Assembly: GCA_001802655.1 (NCBI GenBank)
Contig: MGZO01000052.1
Span: forward strand, 20,931-43,193
Direction: 5' to 3'
Source: Hydrogenophilales bacterium RIFOXYD1_FULL_62_11
GTDB taxonomy: Bacteria > Pseudomonadota > Gammaproteobacteria > Burkholderiales > Thiobacillaceae
DNA: 22,263 nt
The notes under the pieces were generated by a model, which had not been told where the DNA came from, did no database searches, and was given only the letters and a program-made list of their open reading frames with translations. Shown piece after piece: positions 1-6,884 of this stretch. Both the position numbers and the translations under genes were made by a program. Every line of letters begins with the position of its first letter. Position 1 is the first letter of the stretch.

Positions 1-959
1 ACGTGGTTGGGCCGCGCCATTTTGCCCAGCTGGACGTGGCTGAGCACGCGGTGATCGCCCGACGCCTCCCAGGCGGAAACGCTGTCGGCCAGCTTGTGGG
101 AGAACCACACTTCCTTGCCGTCCGGTGTGGTCTTCTGGAACGGGGTGAAGCCGAAGGGATCCTGAGTTTTGAGGTCGAGGGTCGTTTTGAGTTTCGGCCG
201 GCTGTAGCCGTGACGGTCCGCGTTGACGTGGAACACCTGGACCTTCGAAAGCTTTTGCGAGACGACGAAGGCGAATTTCCCATCCACGCTGAACCATACC
301 TGGGCCGGGCCGTTGAGGGTGTCGAGGTACTGGCGCACCGCGCCTGCTTCCTTGCCGCCGACCTGCTTGAGTGCGCGTTGCACGTCGAGAATCACAATGC
401 GGTTCTCGCCGCGCAGGGTAACCCACAGTTCCTTGCCGTTTCGGGTGAAGGTCGGTTCGTGCGGCTCGCGCCCGATCAGGATGCCGCTGGACAGGCGCTG
501 CGCGCTGGTCTTGTCGCTGGCCTGGGGGTTGACGATGTTGCCGATCACCGAGCGGGTGCGGGCATCGATGAGATAGACGTTGCTGCTGCCGCGCCCGGTG
601 GTGGCGATGAGCCCCGAGTCGGGCGAAGGCGCTGCGCCGTGGATGGAGATGGCGCCGTGATAGAGCGGCTTGTGGATCATCGCCGCATGGGTGGGCAGCA
701 CGCCGCCGGTGACGAAACGGAAGGGCGGGCGCGGGTCTTCGTCGAAGCTGGTGAGGTTGATGGTGGAGTCCACCGTATTGTTGTAGGGATTGATGACCGT
801 CAGGGTGTTGGAATCCTCGTTGCAGATGAACACGCGGTCTTCGCCGGCATCGGCGGCAACGCCGGCAACATTGGGTCCGGCCAGCGCCATTCCATCGATC
901 AAACTGCCGACCGCGCCCACGGCCGCCAACTTGAGGATATCTCTACGGGTAATGCTCAT
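1..959 (-). CDS. Tat-exported YVTN-type beta-propeller protein, 3' end cut by window edge
   Basis: The first 319 residues are present and the gene runs off the left edge. The N-terminus carries a twin-arginine signal (TRRDILK at residues 4-10, then a hydrophobic stretch and an ALA cleavage site near residue 27), so export in folded form by Tat is likely. The mature part has the repeating blade pattern of YVTN/quinoprotein-like propellers, such as 'DRVFICNEDSNTLTVINPY', 'NVYLIDARTRSVIGNIV' and 'ELWVTLRGENRIVILDV', each ending in a strand around V-x-D/N. No heme CxxCH or catalytic residue is visible, so it may be a scaffold, sensor or cofactor-binding propeller; the substrate is unknown. The start at 959 has an AAGGAG ribosome site. 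It lies 190 nt downstream of the AcfC-like gene on the same strand, probably in the same exported-protein unit. Confidence 0.8.
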   Translation of the reverse strand, partial: MSITRRDILKLAAVGAVGSLIDGMALAGPNVAGVAADAGEDRVFICNEDSNTLTVINPYNNTVDSTINLTSFDEDPRPPFRFVTGGVLPTHAAMIHKPLYHGAISIHGAAPSPDSGLIATTGRGSSNVYLIDARTRSVIGNIVNPQASDKTSAQRLSSGILIGREPHEPTFTRNGKELWVTLRGENRIVILDVQRALKQVGGKEAGAVRQYLDTLNGPAQVWFSVDGKFAFVVSQKLSKVQVFHVNADRHGYSRPKLKTTLDLKTQDPFGFTPFQKTTPDGKEVWFSHKLADSVSAWEASGDHRVLSHVQLGKMARPNH

Positions 960-1087
960 GCGACTCTCCTTGAATTTTGATTGCACTGTGCAACGGCTGA
1001 GTTCACCTGCCCGCGCGGCTTTTTGCGCAGGTCCGGTGGAAAGATGGGTTGGGGCGCTTGCGTTCGATACTTCCATGCAAGCTCATG

Positions 1088-1114
1088 GGGCCTGACGAAA
1101 GATCGTTCAGGCCC
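1088..1114. terminator. Strong hairpin between acfC-like and propeller genes
   Basis: An 8-bp GC-rich stem (GGGCCTGA pairing with TCAGGCCC) continues after a one-base bulge into CGA/TCG closed by an AAGA loop. Neither strand has a following T-run, so it is not a classical intrinsic terminator. It may attenuate transcription or stabilise the 3' end of the upstream minus-strand mRNA, lowering expression of the propeller gene relative to the acfC-like gene. Confidence 0.4.
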
Positions 1115-1149
1115 ACCCTTCCGCGCAATTGCCGTAGCACTGAAATTGA

Positions 1150-1950
1150 TCAGCGAACCCAACCCTCGGTTTTCATCAGCACTTGTGCCTCTGGGGTGAC
1201 GAGAAAATCGAGGAACTGCTTCGCTTCCGGATCGGCGCTTGGCGAAAGCGCCACATTCACGTCACGCCAGATTTGCCGCTCGCGGGGCAGCGCAACCTCT
1301 TCGAGCGTATCCGCATAGGTGACCGGCCAATCCGGCCAGGTGATCCACGCATCCGCGTTGAGATTCTTGAAAGCCTTGAGGCTTGCGCCCGATCCCTTGC
1401 CGAAGGCGACGATGTTGCGACGGAACGCCCGGATGTCCTCAAGCCGTCCCAGACGTCCCGCGACGTCCTCCCAGGTGCCGGTGCCCGAAGTATTGGAGAC
1501 GCCCGCACCTTCGGTGACGACGATCTTGACGCCATCCTTCAGCAGGTCCTCGAAGCGCTTGATCTTCTTCGGGTTGCCGGTTTTCACCGCGATGATCGTC
1601 GGGCGGATATAGATCGGTTCGACCTGGTCCGAGGAAAAGGTCTTGTAGGTTTCCAGGAATGCGGTCATCGACTGTTCCGACGTGCCCCAGAGAATGTCGG
1701 CATCCGCCTGGGCCTTGGCCGACCATTTGCGCTCCGGCCCGGCAATGATCTCCACGCGCTTGCCGGTCTTCTTCTCCCAGGCGTCCGCCACCTTCTTGAA
1801 GGCGGTGTGCGGCCCGCCGGCACCATAGAATCTCACGACACCGTCCTTGGGCATGTGCTTGATCGACGGGTCATACAGGCCGCTTTCCTGTGCGAAAGCC
1901 GAGCCGGACAGCACCATGCAGGCGGTGGTGACGAAAGTGGATAGCTTCAT
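1150..1950 (-). CDS. AcfC-like periplasmic solute-binding protein
   Basis: This 266-aa protein has a clear Sec signal (residues 1-20, ending SAFA before QES). The mature part is a type II periplasmic binding fold resembling Vibrio AcfC and other ModA-like binders: 'VRFYGAGGPHTAFKKVADAW' near the start, 'IIAGPERKW', 'ADADILWGTSEQSM', and a C-terminal 'FLDFLVTPEAQVLMKTEGW' typical of the family. AcfC itself is known as an accessory colonization factor with an ABC-type binding domain; its ligand is not firmly known, and sulfate- or oxyanion-like ligands are only a guess. No permease or ATPase gene lies beside it in the window, so it may be an orphan binder or sensor. Its ATG follows the stop of the 78-aa gene by one base (TGACATG), which implies translational coupling. 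Confidence 0.75.
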   Translation of the reverse strand: MKLSTFVTTACMVLSGSAFAQESGLYDPSIKHMPKDGVVRFYGAGGPHTAFKKVADAWEKKTGKRVEIIAGPERKWSAKAQADADILWGTSEQSMTAFLETYKTFSSDQVEPIYIRPTIIAVKTGNPKKIKRFEDLLKDGVKIVVTEGAGVSNTSGTGTWEDVAGRLGRLEDIRAFRRNIVAFGKGSGASLKAFKNLNADAWITWPDWPVTYADTLEEVALPRERQIWRDVNVALSPSADPEAKQFLDFLVTPEAQVLMKTEGWVR

Positions 1951-1951
1951 G

Positions 1952-2188
1952 TCAGGCCCCCTTTGCAGAAACGCTTTTGCCCGCGACTACATCGTCCAGC
2001 AGGACGCTGCCGTACATGTCTCCCTCGCCGGGTTCGCGGGTGGCGTCGGTCGTGGATTGGGGTGGATCGAAGACGACATGGCCGTACAAGTCCGGGTTGG
2101 TCCACGTTGCGGATGCGGCAAGGGAAGGAAGCGAAGCCATGCAGGCCATGGCAGAGAAAAATCCGACTATCAGGGTACGGCTGTTCAT
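1952..2188 (-). CDS. Small secreted protein with two DxYGxVxxD motifs
   Basis: This 78-aa protein begins with a Sec-type signal (residues 1 to about 24, ending SLAAS), leaving a mature peptide of about 54 residues. The start at 2188 is preferred over the longer in-frame opening at 2257 because AAAGGAG sits 8-9 nt upstream and the signal peptide begins there. The mature chain contains two related segments, 'DLYGHVVFD' and 'DMYGSVLLDD', about 21 residues apart, so it may be a duplicated binding motif. I recognise no named family. It is the first gene of the minus-strand unit and is coupled to the AcfC-like gene, so it may be a periplasmic partner of that binder. Confidence 0.7.
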   Translation of the reverse strand: MNSRTLIVGFFSAMACMASLPSLAASATWTNPDLYGHVVFDPPQSTTDATREPGEGDMYGSVLLDDVVAGKSVSAKGA

Positions 2189-2261
2189 GAGAGGACTCCT
2201 TTGAAAATGACGAGTTTCGTTTCGGCAAATGACGTGTATCGCGCCATTCACTCCCATGAAC

Positions 2262-2283
2262 GTTTGGCAATTCGGATTATTCC
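2262..2283 (-). promoter_or_regulatory. Candidate ECF-type promoter for the minus-strand exported-protein operon
   Basis: On the minus strand GGAATAA (2283-2277) is followed after 14 nt by CGTT (2262 region). The -10-like element lies about 70 nt before the start of the 78-aa secreted protein. A GGAA-type -35 box is the usual hallmark of ECF sigma promoters, and the same box recurs in front of the adjacent ECF sigma gene. The assignment rests on motif and position only. Confidence 0.4.
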
Positions 2284-2599
2284 TGCGGGTCGGGCGGATA
2301 AATTTTTCGTTAGCCGGGGTGGCGAGGCGGAATAAACTCGTGCCGTATCGTGTCCGGCCTCAGCGTTTTTTTGTTTGAACGCATTGCGCGTTCGGTCGTT
2401 CACCAGGCCTTCATGCACACCGGCGGTCAGTCGGCAGTGGGCGTGCTTCAACGCGGGGGCGCGGCGTGTGCAGGGTCTGGCCCTTCAGGCCGCTTCGTTT
2501 ATGCGCGTCGCCGCGTGCACCCTGAAACCAATCAATTCCCGGGCCGCCAGCAGCTGGCGTAAGCCTCAGGCTCGGGCACCTCGGAAGCCAAAGAGGCGT

Positions 2600-2628
2600 G
2601 GTGGAATAAAAACAGCACCGGGCATGTT
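2600..2628 (+). promoter_or_regulatory. Candidate ECF-type promoter, distal copy
   Basis: GGTGGAATAA (2600-2609) is followed by a 15-nt spacer and TGTT (2625-2628). The same 10-mer, spacer length and TGTT recur 93 bp downstream at 2693-2721. Two copies with identical geometry upstream of an ECF sigma gene suggest autoregulation. Confidence 0.4.
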
Positions 2629-2692
2629 GATCCACAGTGAGCTGAGCCACGCCTGCTCGATGCCTCGATTGGCTAACGTTTATTTTGCTGTC

Positions 2693-2721
2693 GGTGGAAT
2701 AAGTCGATATCGAGGCTTGTT
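2693..2721 (+). promoter_or_regulatory. Candidate ECF-type promoter, proximal copy
   Basis: GGTGGAATAA (2693-2702), a 15-nt spacer, then TGTT (2718-2721), matching the copy at 2600 in sequence and spacing. It would start transcription near 2728, about 76 nt before the leader ORF. Confidence 0.42.
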
Positions 2722-2803
2722 TATGTGTGTGGGGAATCCGTTTTTTTGGAAATAATTGGGGAAGCCTTGAATAAACCGCTGAACTGCATGGAGGGTTTTT
2801 GCC

Positions 2804-2878
2804 ATGACCAGAATAAATCAGCTTCTGCAATGGATGGGACGCCAGAAATCGATGCTTCGAGACAAAGGAATGCAATGA
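2804..2878 (+). CDS. 24-aa leader peptide translationally coupled to the ECF sigma gene
   Basis: The short frame encodes MTRINQLLQWMGRQKSMLRD plus KGMQ and is preceded by a near-perfect GGAGGG (2790-2795) 8 nt before the ATG. Its stop overlaps the sigma start as ATGA (2875-2878), so ribosomes ending here can reinitiate on the sigma gene. The peptide is basic and has five methionines in 24 residues. The arrangement recalls the RseD leader upstream of E. coli rpoE, which is known to couple to rpoE translation, but no sequence relation is claimed. Several GGA triplets (2790, 2832, 2837, 2867) lie in this stretch, and a CsrA-type control is only a speculation. Length makes the call uncertain; the ribosome site and exact overlap support it. 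Confidence 0.5.
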   Translation: MTRINQLLQWMGRQKSMLRDKGMQ

Positions 2879-3372
2879 CTACTGAACATCCCATCATGGC
2901 CTATGTCCCCCATTTGCGACGATACGCGCGGGCATTAACCAGACATGAAGTAGAGGCGGACGATCTGGTCCAGGACACCCTGGAGAGAGCATTAAGAAAG
3001 TTTTCGCTCTGGAAGCAGGGGACAAACTTGCGTGCATGGCTTTTTTCGGTCATGCATAACCTCTACGTGAATCAGGCGCGTTCGAAACAAGACGTCACAC
3101 CGCTGGATGACGACATGGATGTGCCTGTCGGAGGTCGCCAGGAAGAAGGGCTGAGGATCCGCGATCTGTCTGCTTCGCTGCTCGAACTGCCAATCGAGCA
3201 AAGAGAAGTGCTCCTTCTGGTCGGGCTGGAGAATTTCAGTTACGAAGAAGTGGCGCGAACCCTCGAAATTCCGCTGGGCACTGTCATGTCCAGGCTTTCA
3301 CGAGGGCGAGAGCGATTACGCAGGTTGTTGGACGGATGTCCGGCAAAGCCGAATCTGACCGTAGTGATATGA
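2875..3372 (+). CDS. ECF-family RNA polymerase sigma factor
   Basis: This 165-aa protein has the two-domain ECF layout. Region 2 spans roughly residues 8-72, with 'EADDLVQDTLERAL' and 'GTNLRAWLFSVMHNLYVN'. Region 4 spans roughly 102-152, with 'LPIEQREVLLLVGLENFSYE' followed by the helix-turn-helix 'EVARTLEIPLGTVMSRLSRG'. It would direct polymerase to stress promoters when released by its anti-sigma factor. The start at 2875 has AAAGGA 5 nt upstream and fits the family length; a longer frame opens at 2725 but adds an unrelated N-terminal extension. It is followed after 30 nt by a membrane anti-sigma gene and then msrPQ. GGAATAA boxes upstream suggest autoregulation. Confidence 0.92.
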   Translation: MTTEHPIMAYVPHLRRYARALTRHEVEADDLVQDTLERALRKFSLWKQGTNLRAWLFSVMHNLYVNQARSKQDVTPLDDDMDVPVGGRQEEGLRIRDLSASLLELPIEQREVLLLVGLENFSYEEVARTLEIPLGTVMSRLSRGRERLRRLLDGCPAKPNLTVVI

Positions 3373-3402
3373 ATCCCTCCACTCTGTTTTTGTGACCACG
3401 CC

Positions 3403-4347
3403 ATGATCAAACCATCCATTACCGAAACTGATTTGCAGGCCTATGCGGATAATCGTCTGAGTGATGCCAGGCGTGGCGAAGTCGAGGCCTACCTTGCCGC
3501 CCATCCGGATGATGCGCGCAGGCTCGCGAAGTATTCGCGTATCAACGACGACTTGCACGGCCATTTCGATCCGATATTGAGTGAGAAAATACCCGACCGT
3601 TTGCTGGCGTGTTTCAACACGCCGGCTGAATCTGCTCCCCCCTCGTCACGTATTACGCTTGCCGATATCCGGACAAGGATGCGTGACCTGTCCCAACGTT
3701 TCCTTGGGCGTGGCCGGGCGCTTGGCATCCTTGTGCCGGCGTCTCCGGTCGGTGGCTGGCAGCCGGCTTCCTATGCGCTCACTGTCGCCTGGCTTTCACT
3801 GGGAGTGATCCTGGGATGGCAGATGCAGCGCGCGCTTCCGCAGAATGACATGCCGCCCATGGTGCGGCACGCTGCGGTCGCTTACGTTACCTATGCAAGC
3901 GAAGTCGCTCATCCGGTGGAGATTCAGGCCAGTAATGAAGACTATTTGGAAGCTTGGCTCTCCAAACGCTTGGGCATGAATTTGAAGGCCCCAAAACTGG
4001 AAACGGCTGGGTTCACGTTAATGGGCGGGCGCTTGCTGGCAGGTACGCAGGGTCCGGCAGCTCAATTCATGTATGAGGATGGTGTCGGACGACGCTTGAC
4101 GCTGTATGTCAAAACTCAAGAGACGGGATATGACAAGAGCAAGTCATTCGAGTTTGCTCAGGAAAAAGAAATAAATGCCTTCTACTGGATTGATGGCGGT
4201 ACGGGTTACGTGTTGTCGGGCAACTTGGGCAGACGAGACTTGTTCAAGGTGGCAGAGGTGGCCTACCGGCAATTAAACGCCCCTCATGAAATGATGGTCA
4301 ATCCGAAGCAATCTGCTTCCAGGCGCACATATGTCGTGACCCTATGA
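3403..4347 (+). CDS. Single-pass membrane anti-sigma factor
   Basis: This 314-aa protein starts with a short helical cytoplasmic domain ('TETDLQAYADNRLSDARRGE', then 'VEAYLAAHPDDARRLA') typical of RsiW/COG5662-type transmembrane anti-sigma factors. One transmembrane helix follows at about residues 121-141 ('ASYALTVAWLSLGVILGWQ'), then a periplasmic domain of about 170 residues with 'GGRLLAGTQGPAAQFMYEDG' and 'RRLTLYVKT', characteristic of this family. The HxxxCxxC motif of zinc-binding anti-sigmas is absent and only one cysteine (C70) is present, so a ZAS redox switch is unlikely; signal sensing would lie in the periplasmic part. The gene sits 30 nt after the sigma gene, its expected partner. 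The ribosome site is weak. Confidence 0.85.
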   Translation: MIKPSITETDLQAYADNRLSDARRGEVEAYLAAHPDDARRLAKYSRINDDLHGHFDPILSEKIPDRLLACFNTPAESAPPSSRITLADIRTRMRDLSQRFLGRGRALGILVPASPVGGWQPASYALTVAWLSLGVILGWQMQRALPQNDMPPMVRHAAVAYVTYASEVAHPVEIQASNEDYLEAWLSKRLGMNLKAPKLETAGFTLMGGRLLAGTQGPAAQFMYEDGVGRRLTLYVKTQETGYDKSKSFEFAQEKEINAFYWIDGGTGYVLSGNLGRRDLFKVAEVAYRQLNAPHEMMVNPKQSASRRTYVVTL

Positions 4348-4359
4348 ATCCGGTGCTAC

Positions 4360-4371
4360 TGCAGCGCTGCA
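4360..4371. promoter_or_regulatory. 12-bp perfect palindrome upstream of msrP
   Basis: TGCAGCGCTGCA lies in the 75-nt gap between the anti-sigma gene and msrP. It could be a small operator or a weak hairpin, but a palindrome this short can occur by chance. No clear promoter is visible in this gap, so msrPQ may be read through from the sigma operon. Confidence 0.2.
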
Positions 4372-4422
4372 AACCTTCTGGTCTTTGCCAAGGGTAAACC
4401 CCTCTTTCCTGAGAATTGAGTC

Positions 4423-5361
4423 ATGCTGATACGCCAAAACGACGACATCCTCCCTTCCGAGATCACGCCACCCGAAATCTATCGCGAGCGCCGCCGCTTC
4501 ATGCAGGGCATGGGCGCTCTGGCGGCCGGCGCTGCTTTGGGCGGCACACCCGATGCACAGGCGGGCGCCAGACTGGCCGGCGTGCGTGCGAGTGCCTACC
4601 GGCTGGACGAAGAGAAAACGCCCTACAAGGACGTCACCCGCTACAACAACTTCTACGAATTCGGCACCGGCAAGAGCGACCCGGCCGAGAATGCGGCCAG
4701 CCTGAAAACCCGTCCATGGACAGTGACGGTCGAAGGCGAGGTGGGCAAGCCGGGGGTATACGACATCGACACGCTGCTGAAACTCGCGCCGCTGGAGGAG
4801 CGCGTCTACCGCATGCGCTGCGTCGAAGGCTGGTCGATGGTGATCCCGTGGGTGGGCTTTCCGCTGCGTGAACTCGTCCGCCGCGCGGCCCCTACCGGTA
4901 ATGCCCGATACGTCGAGTTCGTCACCCTGCACGATGCCAAACAGATGCCGGGGCAGCGCGCGCGCGTGCTCGACTGGCCGTATGTCGAGGGCCTGCGGAT
5001 GGACGAGGCGATGCATCCGCTGACGCTGCTGGCGGTCGGCCTCTACGGCGAAGTGCTGCCGAACCAGAACGGCGCGCCGATCCGCCTGGTGGTACCGTGG
5101 AAATATGGATTCAAGAGCGCCAAGTCCATCGTCAAAATCCGCTTCGTCGAGAAGCAGCCGCTCACCGCCTGGATGAAAGCCGCGCCGCAGGAGTATGGCT
5201 TCTATTCCAACGTCAACCCGCAGGTCGACCATCCGCGCTGGAGCCAGGCGAAGGAGCGCCGCATCGGCGAGTTCTTCAAGCGCGACACGCTGATGTTTAA
5301 CGGTTACGTTGCCCAGGTTGCCCAGCTGTATAGCGGCATGGACCTGCAGAAGTTCTTCTGA
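4423..5361 (+). CDS. msrP: Periplasmic methionine sulfoxide reductase catalytic subunit MsrP (YedY)
   Basis: This 312-aa molybdopterin enzyme repairs oxidised methionine in periplasmic proteins. It has a Tat signal (RERRRFMQGM, residues 21-30, then an alanine/glycine-rich core). The family hallmarks follow: 'YNNFYEFGTGKSDPAEN' (74-90), the molybdenum-ligating cysteine in 'YRMRCVEGWSMVIPWVG' (C133), 'LPNQNGAPIRLVVPWKYGFK' (212-231) and 'NVNPQVDHPRWSQAKERR' (263-280). Length matches E. coli MsrP (about 330 aa). The partner msrQ starts within its stop codon. Location directly after a sigma/anti-sigma pair suggests induction by envelope oxidative stress, in contrast to the HprSR two-component control known in E. 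coli. Confidence 0.96.
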   Translation: MLIRQNDDILPSEITPPEIYRERRRFMQGMGALAAGAALGGTPDAQAGARLAGVRASAYRLDEEKTPYKDVTRYNNFYEFGTGKSDPAENAASLKTRPWTVTVEGEVGKPGVYDIDTLLKLAPLEERVYRMRCVEGWSMVIPWVGFPLRELVRRAAPTGNARYVEFVTLHDAKQMPGQRARVLDWPYVEGLRMDEAMHPLTLLAVGLYGEVLPNQNGAPIRLVVPWKYGFKSAKSIVKIRFVEKQPLTAWMKAAPQEYGFYSNVNPQVDHPRWSQAKERRIGEFFKRDTLMFNGYVAQVAQLYSGMDLQKFF

Positions 5362-5987
5362 TGTGGGCTGTTCTGCGCAACCCCAAGGCCTGGCTCGCGC
5401 TGCTCTGTCTGCTGCCGCTGCTGCGGCTGATCGTTCTGGGTGCCACGGATGGGCTGGGTGCGAATCCGATCGAGTTCATCACCCGTTCCACCGGCACCTG
5501 GACGCTGACCGGGCTGCTGCTGACGCTGTCCGTTACCCCGTTGCGGCGACTGAGCGGTCGCGCCGATCTCTTGCGATACCGGCGCATGCTGGGGCTGTTC
5601 AGCTTCTTTTATGCCGGCCTGCATTTCGTCACCTATGTCTGGCTGGACCAATTCTTCGATCCGGCGGCGATCGCCAAAGACATCGTCAAGCGGCCTTTCA
5701 TCACCGTGGGCTTCACGGCTTTCGTGCTGCTCATCCCGCTCGCTGCGACCTCGACTCACGCCATGATGCGTCGCCTGGGGCGCCGCTGGCAGCAGTTGCA
5801 CCGCCTGGTTTACCTCATTGCCCTGCTGGGTGTGACCCATTACCTGTGGCTGGTGAAGAAAGACCTGACAGTGCCACTGATTTACGGAGGCGTGCTTGCC
5901 CTGCTGCTGGCCACGCGACTGCCTTGGGGCGTGAATGCGCTGAAGGCCGCTCGCACTGTTCGTGCCGGCCTGATCCCAAGGGAATAG
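5361..5987 (+). CDS. msrQ: Heme-binding membrane subunit MsrQ (YedZ)
   Basis: This 208-aa integral membrane protein passes quinol-derived electrons to MsrP. About six hydrophobic helices are visible. Candidate heme-ligand histidines are H88 in 'FFYAGLHFVTYVWLDQ', H147 in 'RRWQQLHRLVYLIALLGV' and H160 in 'THYLWLVKKD'. Length and order fit the ferric reductase-like YedZ family. The ATG at 5361 shares its A with the msrP TGA (TGATG), a translational coupling typical of the pair. No terminator is evident just after the gene. Confidence 0.95.
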   Translation: MWAVLRNPKAWLALLCLLPLLRLIVLGATDGLGANPIEFITRSTGTWTLTGLLLTLSVTPLRRLSGRADLLRYRRMLGLFSFFYAGLHFVTYVWLDQFFDPAAIAKDIVKRPFITVGFTAFVLLIPLAATSTHAMMRRLGRRWQQLHRLVYLIALLGVTHYLWLVKKDLTVPLIYGGVLALLLATRLPWGVNALKAARTVRAGLIPRE

Positions 5988-6179
5988 GCTTCCGGCAATA
6001 ATGCCTTGAGCCCGCCCGCCTTAACCATCGATGCTTACCTCTGCAGTGGGGGGCAGCATCGTTCAATGTCAGCATGGGGGGAGCGGCGCATCGCCATGCA
6101 CCATTTCTGGACGGTATGACGGCTGTCTCTATCCTGATAAATGTCCGAACCATGGGGCTCGCGAATAACTGTTGACATC

Positions 6180-6713
6180 ATGAGAGTACTTGCAATCTCG
6201 GGTAGCCTTCGGAAGGCATCACTGAACACGGCCCTGCTTCGTGCGGCGGCACGCATCGCACCCCCGGGAATTGAAGTCGTGCTGTATCACAGTCTTGGCG
6301 AGCTGCCTTTGTTCAATCCGGATATTGAGGCAAGCGAACCGGTGCCTGTAGTCACTTTCCGGGAACACATTCTGGCTTCTGACGCGTTGCTTATCGCCAG
6401 CCCGGAATATGCGCATGGCGTCACAGGTGCGATCAAAAATGCGTTGGATTGGATGGTCGGTAACGAAACCTTGGTTAACAAACCCGTTGCATTGCTGAAT
6501 GCGTCGCCACGTGCAACACATGCACAGGCCGCGTTGCGCGAAATCGTGTCCACCATGTCAGCGCGCCTTGTCGATGAGGCGTGCATTACCATTCCTATAC
6601 TCGGTTCCGGGTTCAGCGAAGACGATATCGTTCAACGTCCGGATATCAAGTCCGCCTTGCTTACGGCGCTGTCCTTCCTCAAAGCTGCTGTTCAGTCTGC
6701 CCCGCTTGAGTAA
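6180..6713 (+). CDS. NADPH-dependent FMN reductase-family protein
   Basis: This 177-aa flavodoxin-like protein opens with 'MRVLAISGSLRKASLNTALL', whose GSLRxxSxN loop binds the FMN phosphate. It later has 'IASPEYAHGVTGAIKNALDW', the second family hallmark. Such proteins reduce quinones, chromate, azo dyes or FMN using NAD(P)H and are cytosolic. I chose the ATG at 6180 because the strand-loop motif begins there; a frame opening at 6141 adds 13 residues without homology character. The ribosome site is weak. It is monocistronic and faces the MGMT gene, with a hairpin terminator in between. GC is slightly lower than in the neighbours. Confidence 0.85.
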   Translation: MRVLAISGSLRKASLNTALLRAAARIAPPGIEVVLYHSLGELPLFNPDIEASEPVPVVTFREHILASDALLIASPEYAHGVTGAIKNALDWMVGNETLVNKPVALLNASPRATHAQAALREIVSTMSARLVDEACITIPILGSGFSEDDIVQRPDIKSALLTALSFLKAAVQSAPLE

Positions 6714-6728
6714 ATCCAGATCCCGTAG

Positions 6729-6748
6729 CCGCTTCAGCTCGGAAGCGG
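6729..6748 (+). terminator. Intrinsic-type terminator after the FMN reductase gene
   Basis: CCGCTTC pairs with GAAGCGG around a 6-nt loop (AGCTCG) and is followed by TTTA; AG/TT extend the stem by two pairs. It begins 15 nt after the stop. The T-run is short, so termination may be incomplete. Confidence 0.55.
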
Positions 6749-6884
6749 TTTACAGACATCACTCCCTAACCGACCAATCATCAACTCAACGCCCGCATCA
6801 GAGAACCAGGACCTTGCAGTGCAACATCCTCTTTTTCGTTTTGCGTCGATTGAAATGATTGGCGGACTCAACCCCGAAGTTTTC

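Larger units (their letters stand above)
2189..2803. other. Gene-free intergenic region between divergent units
   Basis: About 615 bases separate the minus-strand secreted-protein gene from the leader ORF of the sigma gene. Open frames here on both strands have no ribosome sites, recognisable domains or sensible composition. The visible content is regulatory: four GGAATAA boxes (plus at 2329, 2603 and 2696; minus at 2283-2277). The box at 2329 is followed after 13 nt by CGTG, a poorer match. A long T-run at 2366-2372 has no clear hairpin. I see no repeat array, attachment site or RNA gene. Confidence 0.5.

Noticed and set aside
2411..2875. 154-aa minus-strand frame in the sigma intergenic region
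   Set aside because: No ribosome site, no domain, low-complexity basic composition; overlaps regulatory boxes.
6030..6167. Short frame between msrQ and the FMN reductase
   Set aside because: No ribosome site and no coding character.
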